NCBI GenBank assembly: GCA_945863605.1
Contig: CAMAZP010000029.1
Span: 1 to 40,703, forward strand
Origin: Chitinophaga pinensis
Lineage (GTDB): Bacteria > Bacteroidota > Bacteroidia > Flavobacteriales_D > Crocinitomicaceae
Length of the DNA stretch: 40,703 nt
Reading direction: 5' to 3'
Of the stretch, positions 35,100 through 40,703 are shown piece after piece. Below the pieces are notes generated by a model that saw only the letters and a program-made list of their open reading frames with translations, was not told the origin of the DNA and did no database searches. Both the position numbers and the translations under genes were made by a program. Numbering within the stretch: position 1 is the first letter of the stretch; each line of letters opens with the position of its first letter.

Positions 35100-35294
35100 A
35101 TGCGCCGTCCATACAGAAAACACTTCGTTCTAATCAACAACAAATACAACCCAGTCAAAAATTGGTATCGGGATAATTCTCACCATTTTGAAAAACAAAA
35201 AGGTGTTCCAACATCCGAACAAATAGGAACGGTTTTGAAAAGTTTAGGTTTTGAAAGAATAGAGTCAGAAACAGAAGTAATTTATAGGAAATGA
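35100..35294 (+). CDS. Hypothetical protein, 64 residues
   Basis: A small basic protein starting MRRPYRKHFVLINNKYN and ending GFERIESETEVIYRK. No signal peptide or membrane span. The middle part PTSEQIGTVLKSLGFERI could be a short helical, possibly winged-helix-like, unit but no family is recognised. Its stop overlaps the start of the next gene (ATGA), which supports translation and coupling to the glycosylase-like protein. Confidence 0.65.
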   Translation: MRRPYRKHFVLINNKYNPVKNWYRDNSHHFEKQKGVPTSEQIGTVLKSLGFERIESETEVIYRK

Positions 35295-35986
35295 AAGACA
35301 ATTATGTTGAACATCCTTGGTTAAAGGATTATCCCATATTACCTAAGCATAAACATTTAATAATAGGAACTCATCCTCCAATGCCATATTCTGGTTGTAT
35401 GCCTTTTTACTATGGGAATATGAATGAATTTTGGAGATTATTGGAAGAAACATATAATGAAAAATTATATTTCAATTCCAATGGAACTCCAGATTTGGAT
35501 AAAATTCTGTTGTGGTTAGAATCTAAGAATCTTGCTATCACGGATATGGTTCATTACACACTAAAGGATAATAAATTCAGTACCGATCAAGAAATGATAA
35601 TTGAAAAGGGTATTAGTCAATTAAATCAATCCTTAAGAACATGGCTTGAAAATAGCAATATCGAAACAATCTTTTTTACAAGTTTTTCTGAGGGTAAAAG
35701 TGCATATGCGCTTTTTAAAAAATGGTATAAATCAAACTTTGGTAAATCATTAAAAAACGGGAAACAAATTATTGATTCGGGAAATGATTACTCAATTGAA
35801 ATCAATGGAAGAGGAATAAGGTTAATTATGCTTTATTCTCCTTCGCCAATGGCAAGATTAGGAATTTCAAAGTCTTCTCCCTTTCTAAAATGGAAAGGGA
35901 GTAAAAAACAAGAAAAAGGAATGATTGACGAATTTAGAGTCAATTGGTATCGAACATTTTTTAAAAGTATTATAGATAAAATCTAA
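35291..35986 (+). CDS. Uracil-DNA-glycosylase-superfamily protein (HDG/MUG-like)
   Basis: 231 residues. The order of motifs matches the family 6 / DNA-deoxyinosine glycosylase group of the UDG fold: LIIGTHPPM (23-31) as the water-activating loop, FYYGNMNEFW (39-48) with the conserved Asn45, a central IETIFFTSFSEGKSAYALF strand-helix, and LYSPSPMARLG near residues 180-190 as the minor-groove loop. Such enzymes remove deaminated or otherwise altered bases from DNA. PP at 29-30 departs from the usual P-[GS] of the first motif, so activity and substrate are uncertain. It overlaps the preceding 64-codon gene by 4 bp and is 4 bp before a T9SS surface gene. An unusual context for a repair enzyme; some glycosylases of this superfamily act in phage defence. 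Confidence 0.7.
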   Translation: MKDNYVEHPWLKDYPILPKHKHLIIGTHPPMPYSGCMPFYYGNMNEFWRLLEETYNEKLYFNSNGTPDLDKILLWLESKNLAITDMVHYTLKDNKFSTDQEMIIEKGISQLNQSLRTWLENSNIETIFFTSFSEGKSAYALFKKWYKSNFGKSLKNGKQIIDSGNDYSIEINGRGIRLIMLYSPSPMARLGISKSSPFLKWKGSKKQEKGMIDEFRVNWYRTFFKSIIDKI

Positions 35987-35990
35987 TCAA

Positions 35991-38900
35991 ATGAAAAAAC
36001 AATTATCTGCCGTAATGCATTCACTACAATTTCTCACCTTTGGAGCATTGCTGTTTATCAGCTCAATGAGTTGGGGGCAAGGTTCTATCGTATTTAGTCC
36101 TTCAAATCCTTCGGTTTGTAGTGGTGAGAGTATTTTAATCTCAGCTCAATTCGTTTCAACCCCACCACCTGCATTGAATTTTCCGTATACAAAACTTACT
36201 GGTACAGAAATTTATGTTTCAACTACAGGTAGTAATACAACAGGAAACGGGTCTTTGGCAAATCCATATTTGACTATTCAGCACGCAATAAGCAATGCAG
36301 TTAATGGTCAAATAGTCACAATTCTACCCGGAACATACACAGGGACGGGCAATGTCAATATTTCGACTCAAGGAAAGCAAATAACCGTTCAAAGTGATCA
36401 AGGACCAATAACTACAATAATTGATTGTGCGCTAAACGGGAGAGGATTTTTAATAAATCAAGGTGAAACTATGTCAACAGTAATTAAAGGGTTGAGCATA
36501 ATAAACGGAAAAAATAATGCTGCCCCCTTACTTTATGGAAGCGGTATTTTTGTGGAGGACAATTCTGGAGTAAAAATCGTGGATTGTTTTTTTATTAATA
36601 ACCAAGAAGGCTGTATTCAACTTGGTGACACTGAGGTTTCAGGACCACAAAGTGGTATTGAAAATTGTTCATTTATCGGGAATTTTAAAAGCTGCATTAT
36701 TGCTTCTAAAAAATCATTTTACACCGAGTCATGCTTTTTCTATTCCAATACTACATCAAATAATGAATTTTTATTAGCAAATGGTCACGTTGCTGATCCT
36801 TCTCAATATTATCAAAATTGCATATTTAAATGTAATAATGGTTTCGGGATAGTTGCACTTGGTCATGGTAAAACCCTAAATAATTCATTGTTTATTGATA
36901 ATTCAACAGTAGCTGGAACAGTTTATGTGGGAACAAATTGGTCAGGGACAAACACCGTAAATCATTGCACATTTTACAATAACTCATGTAACTATTTCAA
37001 TGCTGGTTCGGGTGATCATACAGGTCAAGTTCTTTCTTCAATATTCTATCCTGGTGCAGCTCGCAATCATGTTTCTGGTTATCAAACATCAATACCTTTT
37101 TCAAATTCTTTAGGAGATGGTATCACTGGAAACGGAAACATTCAAGGTAATCCTTTATTTATTGACCCATCAACTTATAATTTTAATTTAGCGGCTGGTT
37201 CACCATCTATTGGAACTGGTGCAAGTGGTTCTAACATGGGCGCTAATATGAGTTTATTTCCAGCTTGGATGTTTAATTTTTTAGAGCATTATTCTGGAAG
37301 TTTTGATAACATATTATGGGAAAACGGACAAACTTCTGATACTATTTCTCTTTCAATTAATCAAAGCCAATATGTTTCTGTTCAATTTAGTAATTGTGGA
37401 ACAACAATTACAGATAGTGTTTGGGTAGAAGTCAACAATTTACCATCTATTAATGCAGGTAATGATACAACAGCTTGTTTAGGAAGCGATTTCACATTAT
37501 CTGCTACTGGGGGCGTTGATTATATTTGGTCGAATAATATCCAAAACGGTATTCCATTTCAATTGAATTCGGCAAGTTGGTTTCATGTAACCGGAACTGA
37601 CGCAAATGGCTGCTCGGAAACTGACAGCATCTACGTTTCTGTAATTGATCCAACTATCACTGCACAAGAAACAGCATTTTGTTTGGGAGATAGTACAAAC
37701 CTATCTGTTGAAACGGCAGGCAACACCTGTAGCTCATATCCGCCCAATTTACAAGATGGCCTAGTTGGCTGGTGGACATTTTGCGGTAATGCTTACGATG
37801 AAAGTGGAAATGGCCATCCAGGAATTATCAATGGTGCAACTTTAACAGATGATAGGTTTGGGACAGCCAATAGAGGGTATCAATTTGATGGAGTTAATGA
37901 TTTTATAAAAGTAAATAACATCTATGACTATAGTAATAAAACGATTAATACGTGGTTTAATGCCGCTGAAATTTACAAGTCAGGAAACTCAGCCTATCAA
38001 ATTTTTGATATTGATGCACAATCTTTAAGTTATGGAAGAACAAGTGCTCAAATTGAAAGTGGGATTCTCTACGTAACAGGAGGAGGCGAACTAGTATCAT
38101 ATGCTATTCCCATTGACTCAAATCAATGGTACATGTTAACAATGACAAGAACTCCGACAGTCATTAAGTATTATTTAAATGGGTCATATTTAGGCGAGGT
38201 ACCATCAGGAATATCAACTAGCACAACGAATGATAATCCCAATCTTTTAATTGGAGTTGATAGAGCGGAAACGGTGCAATTTTTTAAAGGTAAAATAGAT
38301 GAGGTTGGTATTTGGAATCGCGATTTGTCTGCACAAGAGATCGAACAACTGTTTTATCATGGGAATCTAAATACTTGGTGGTCAGACGGCACAACCAACC
38401 AAAGCAGCATCCAAGGTCAACCAACCCAAACAACAACCTACAGCGTTACGGTTTCAGATGGAGTTGGAATATGTACAGATAGCATTCTTATTCAAGTTAA
38501 CAATCCACAAGTAAATGCAGGAGTAGATTTGGCCATTTGTGCGGGAGATTCTGCCACGCTTACCGCGACAGGAGCAGACACCTATGCTTGGAATAATGGA
38601 GTTGTAAATGGTCAAGCTTTTATACCAACTAATGAAGGATATTACACCGTTGTTGGAACAGATACATTGGGTTGTTCAAATACCGTTTCTGTATTTTTAG
38701 ATGTATTGCAACCAACAACAAGTATAATTTCACCAACAAGTTGTAATTCATATATGGCGCCTGATAATTCACTTTACACTAATTCAGGACAATATATCGC
38801 AATCATTCCAAATGCAGCGGGTTGTGATAGTACGATAACTATTAATTTAACGGTAAATAATTCAACAACGGGAACGGATACGAAAACAGCTTGTGATTCT

Positions 38901-39488
38901 TACACCTGGATCGATGGAAACACCTACGCGGAAAGCACTAATTCGGCAACTTTTACCTTGCAAAACGTAAGTGGATGTGATTCAGTAGTTACATTGAATT
39001 TGACTATAAACAAGTTGCAAACACTTAATGGCGGCGAAGACCAATCAGTTTGTAAAGGAGAAAATGTAATTCTTACGGCTTCTGGCGCAGAAACATACAG
39101 CTGGAACAGTGGTGTTTCAGATGGTATTGCATTTAGTCCCTCTCTTGGCTCAACAACTTATACAGTTACAGGTACTGACGGGAATGGTTGTACAGATTCG
39201 GATGAGGTAATCGTAACATCCGAGTATTGTTTTGAAATTCCAGGAGCGCTTTCGCCGAATTCCGACATCAACAACGATACATGGGAAATTACAGGTTTAC
39301 AAAACTATCCAAATGCTCTAATTTCAGTTTTTGATCGATGGGGACAAAAAGTGTACGAAGGAACAAGTACATCCGCACCATGGGATGGAAAATACAAGGA
39401 GAAAGACCTTCCATCCGCTGATTATTATTATATAATCGAATTAGGGAATGGTGACAATTACAACGGAGTAGTAACGCTAAAACGATAA
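35991..39488 (+). CDS. T9SS type B (CHU_C) surface protein with beta-helix and LamG domains
   Basis: 1165 residues. Signal peptide 1-29 (MSWG|Q). Residues ~70-420 form a right-handed beta-helix (GSLANPYLTIQHAISNAVNG, TILPGTYTGTG, repeated short strands). Ig/PKD-like modules with a central W and a cysteine pair lie at about 488-550, 841-905 and 1013-1075. A LamG/concanavalin-like domain spans ~584-793 (LVGWWTF, YQFDGVNDFI, GKIDEVGIWNRDLS). Two GCDS-type modules lie at about 917-1005. The end (~1080-1165) is a gliding-motility-associated CHU_C sorting domain (LSPNSDINNDTWEI, VFDRWGQKVYEG, GDNYNGVVTLKR), the type B T9SS signal. The next gene, 4 bp on, is a PorP/SprF protein, the usual partner of such cargo. 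The ligand is unknown; the domains point to carbohydrate or protein binding. Confidence 0.9.
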   Translation: MKKQLSAVMHSLQFLTFGALLFISSMSWGQGSIVFSPSNPSVCSGESILISAQFVSTPPPALNFPYTKLTGTEIYVSTTGSNTTGNGSLANPYLTIQHAISNAVNGQIVTILPGTYTGTGNVNISTQGKQITVQSDQGPITTIIDCALNGRGFLINQGETMSTVIKGLSIINGKNNAAPLLYGSGIFVEDNSGVKIVDCFFINNQEGCIQLGDTEVSGPQSGIENCSFIGNFKSCIIASKKSFYTESCFFYSNTTSNNEFLLANGHVADPSQYYQNCIFKCNNGFGIVALGHGKTLNNSLFIDNSTVAGTVYVGTNWSGTNTVNHCTFYNNSCNYFNAGSGDHTGQVLSSIFYPGAARNHVSGYQTSIPFSNSLGDGITGNGNIQGNPLFIDPSTYNFNLAAGSPSIGTGASGSNMGANMSLFPAWMFNFLEHYSGSFDNILWENGQTSDTISLSINQSQYVSVQFSNCGTTITDSVWVEVNNLPSINAGNDTTACLGSDFTLSATGGVDYIWSNNIQNGIPFQLNSASWFHVTGTDANGCSETDSIYVSVIDPTITAQETAFCLGDSTNLSVETAGNTCSSYPPNLQDGLVGWWTFCGNAYDESGNGHPGIINGATLTDDRFGTANRGYQFDGVNDFIKVNNIYDYSNKTINTWFNAAEIYKSGNSAYQIFDIDAQSLSYGRTSAQIESGILYVTGGGELVSYAIPIDSNQWYMLTMTRTPTVIKYYLNGSYLGEVPSGISTSTTNDNPNLLIGVDRAETVQFFKGKIDEVGIWNRDLSAQEIEQLFYHGNLNTWWSDGTTNQSSIQGQPTQTTTYSVTVSDGVGICTDSILIQVNNPQVNAGVDLAICAGDSATLTATGADTYAWNNGVVNGQAFIPTNEGYYTVVGTDTLGCSNTVSVFLDVLQPTTSIISPTSCNSYMAPDNSLYTNSGQYIAIIPNAAGCDSTITINLTVNNSTTGTDTKTACDSYTWIDGNTYAESTNSATFTLQNVSGCDSVVTLNLTINKLQTLNGGEDQSVCKGENVILTASGAETYSWNSGVSDGIAFSPSLGSTTYTVTGTDGNGCTDSDEVIVTSEYCFEIPGALSPNSDINNDTWEITGLQNYPNALISVFDRWGQKVYEGTSTSAPWDGKYKEKDLPSADYYYIIELGNGDNYNGVVTLKR

Positions 39489-39492
39489 GAAC

Positions 39493-40703
39493 ATGAAAAA
39501 GATAGGATTAATACTCGTTGCTATTGCTGTTAACTTTTCGCTTTCTGCGCAACAGCTTTCCATGTATAGCCAATATTATTGGAATGATTTTGTGATCAAT
39601 CCGGCATTTACAGGAATTAAAAACACACCACGCGTTCAATTGGGTTACCGAAATCAATGGAGTGGATTCAAAGGCGCTCCAAAAACCTACACGATTGGTG
39701 GTCATACTAGTTTGAAAAACAACAACATGGGAATTGGAGGAATGATTTTTTCAGATGACCAAGGCGGCGCTATTCAGCAAAATGGCGTCATGTTGAATTA
39801 CTCTTACAATTTGAAAATAGACAAGCAATCTGGAATCAGTTTCGGTATAGCAGGAATTCTCAATCAATATGGATACAATGGTTCGGATATTCAAAACATC
39901 AATCCAGATGCGACACTTCAAACCAATGTAAGACAGCTTGTTCCAGATTTAAATTTCGGAGTAGTTTACCACTTGAAAAACAAATTATACATAGGTTTAG
40001 CTTCCAGTCAATTGATTCAAAGCAGATTAAAAAAATTAAATCAGTTCAGCACTTCACAAAATCAGTTGATTCGCCATTACAACCTGTCCGCTTCTTATTT
40101 GACGAAAATTAATTCTACCTTGACAGCGGAGCCTTATGCTATGATGCGAACAACATTCATCAAAGCACCACAATTTGAATTAGGAGCTAAAGTGACTTAT
40201 AATGATTTTGTTTTTGGTGGATTAAGTTACAGAAGTAAAGATGCAGTGATTGGATTAATCGGAATTAATTATAAGAATTTTATGTTGGCATATAGCTATG
40301 ATTTTACTTTGTCAAGCATTCGGAATTATTCAAGTGGTTCACACGAAGTTTTGTTGGCGTACCAATTCAATAAAAAATCGAAGTCACCAGAGGTAGTGAT
40401 TGAACAACCCACACAACCAAAAGATTCAGATGGTGATGGGGTAATTGATTCGGAAGATTTATGTCCAGATAAAGCAGGAACAAAAGAAGGAAGAGGTTGT
40501 CCTGATTCGGATGGCGATGGTGTTTCAGATAATGAAGATTTATGTCCGAATGTAAAAGGCTTAAAAGAATACAAGGGATGCCCCGATACGGATGGCGATG
40601 GTGTTTTTGATGATTTGGACGAGTGTCCGAAAGTTGTTGGTCTTAAAGAAAACAAAGGATGTCCATGGCCAGATACTGTTAACGATGGATTGTCCGATAA
40701 CAA
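39493..40703 (+). CDS. PorP/SprF-family T9SS outer membrane protein with thrombospondin type 3 repeats (runs off the right edge)
   Basis: 403 codons are visible and no stop is reached. Signal peptide 1-19 (LSA|Q). Residues ~20-300 are a PorP/SprF beta-barrel (MYSQYYWNDFVINPAFTG, then GYRNQWSGFKGAPKTY), ending in YDFTLSSIRNYSSGSHEVLLAY. From ~312 come at least three calcium-binding TSP3 repeats (DSDGDGVIDSEDLCP pattern with paired Cys). Such repeats usually precede a periplasmic OmpA peptidoglycan-binding domain, which would lie beyond the window; that is inferred. PorP/SprF proteins help T9SS deliver the CHU_C protein encoded just upstream, and the 4-bp gap supports the pairing. A linker to the cell wall in the same chain would be a fusion of roles often split between two genes. 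Confidence 0.85.
   Translation, partial: MKKIGLILVAIAVNFSLSAQQLSMYSQYYWNDFVINPAFTGIKNTPRVQLGYRNQWSGFKGAPKTYTIGGHTSLKNNNMGIGGMIFSDDQGGAIQQNGVMLNYSYNLKIDKQSGISFGIAGILNQYGYNGSDIQNINPDATLQTNVRQLVPDLNFGVVYHLKNKLYIGLASSQLIQSRLKKLNQFSTSQNQLIRHYNLSASYLTKINSTLTAEPYAMMRTTFIKAPQFELGAKVTYNDFVFGGLSYRSKDAVIGLIGINYKNFMLAYSYDFTLSSIRNYSSGSHEVLLAYQFNKKSKSPEVVIEQPTQPKDSDGDGVIDSEDLCPDKAGTKEGRGCPDSDGDGVSDNEDLCPNVKGLKEYKGCPDTDGDGVFDDLDECPKVVGLKENKGCPWPDTVNDGLSDN

Noticed and set aside
40326..40703. Minus-strand ORF of 125 codons at the right edge
   Set aside because: It is antisense to the TSP3 repeats of the PorP/SprF gene and its Ser/Pro-rich repeats mirror those codons.

Overview
The window reads as chromosomal DNA of a member of the Bacteroidota, most likely order Flavobacteriales; a Crocinitomicaceae/Fluviicola-like genome is my guess and is unproven. 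The grounds are low GC, almost no Shine-Dalgarno sequences, repeated TAnnTTTG promoter elements (with a TTTG or TTG about 17-22 bases upstream in several cases), type IX secretion (T9SS) cargo with both type A and type B sorting tails, a PorX regulator, a PorP/SprF protein and a carboxypeptidase-regulatory-domain TonB receptor.

Layout. 1-7061 (-): N-terminal part of a giant secreted PKD/SprB-like repeat protein that runs off the left edge. 7263-13061 (-): a 1932-residue T9SS cargo with ASH-type beta domains, a CHAP cysteine-amidase domain and a type A sorting tail. 13296-13917 (-): tRNA-Arg(TCT), tRNA-Pro(TGG) and tRNA-Ser(GCT), with two clear terminators and an 89-bp tandem repeat that re-creates the 3' end of tRNA-Ser at each unit. 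13984-23000: housekeeping genes (purM-like, xseB, an SDR, an alpha-oxoamine synthase, marC family, uvrA, nhaC family) plus a possible 34-residue membrane peptide convergent with uvrA. 23004-25397 (-): TonB-dependent receptor. 25821-27368 (-): porX, divergent from an HD-domain phosphohydrolase at 27415-28659.

25398-30200 also holds accessory and decaying material. There are two copies of a ~225-bp dispersed repeat whose end hairpins differ by compensating changes. There are remnants of an HTH gene and of another coding sequence, and an MntA-type nucleotidyltransferase antitoxin whose HepT partner is cut to 33 residues next to one repeat copy. An intact relative of the HTH remnant lies at 29799-30098.

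30218-40703 (+) is one tightly packed run of genes (gaps of 4 to 41 bp, one ATGA overlap) behind a strong consensus promoter. It encodes a small T9SS cargo, a 1237-residue collagen-like/DUF7151-like repeat protein, two unknown proteins, a uracil-DNA-glycosylase-superfamily protein, a 1165-residue beta-helix/LamG/CHU_C surface protein, and a PorP/SprF protein with thrombospondin type 3 repeats that leaves the right edge. The likely theme is surface display: PorX controls T9SS, the giant repeat proteins are its cargo, and the PorP/SprF protein probably serves the adjacent CHU_C cargo. No transposase, integrase, CRISPR array or rRNA was seen.
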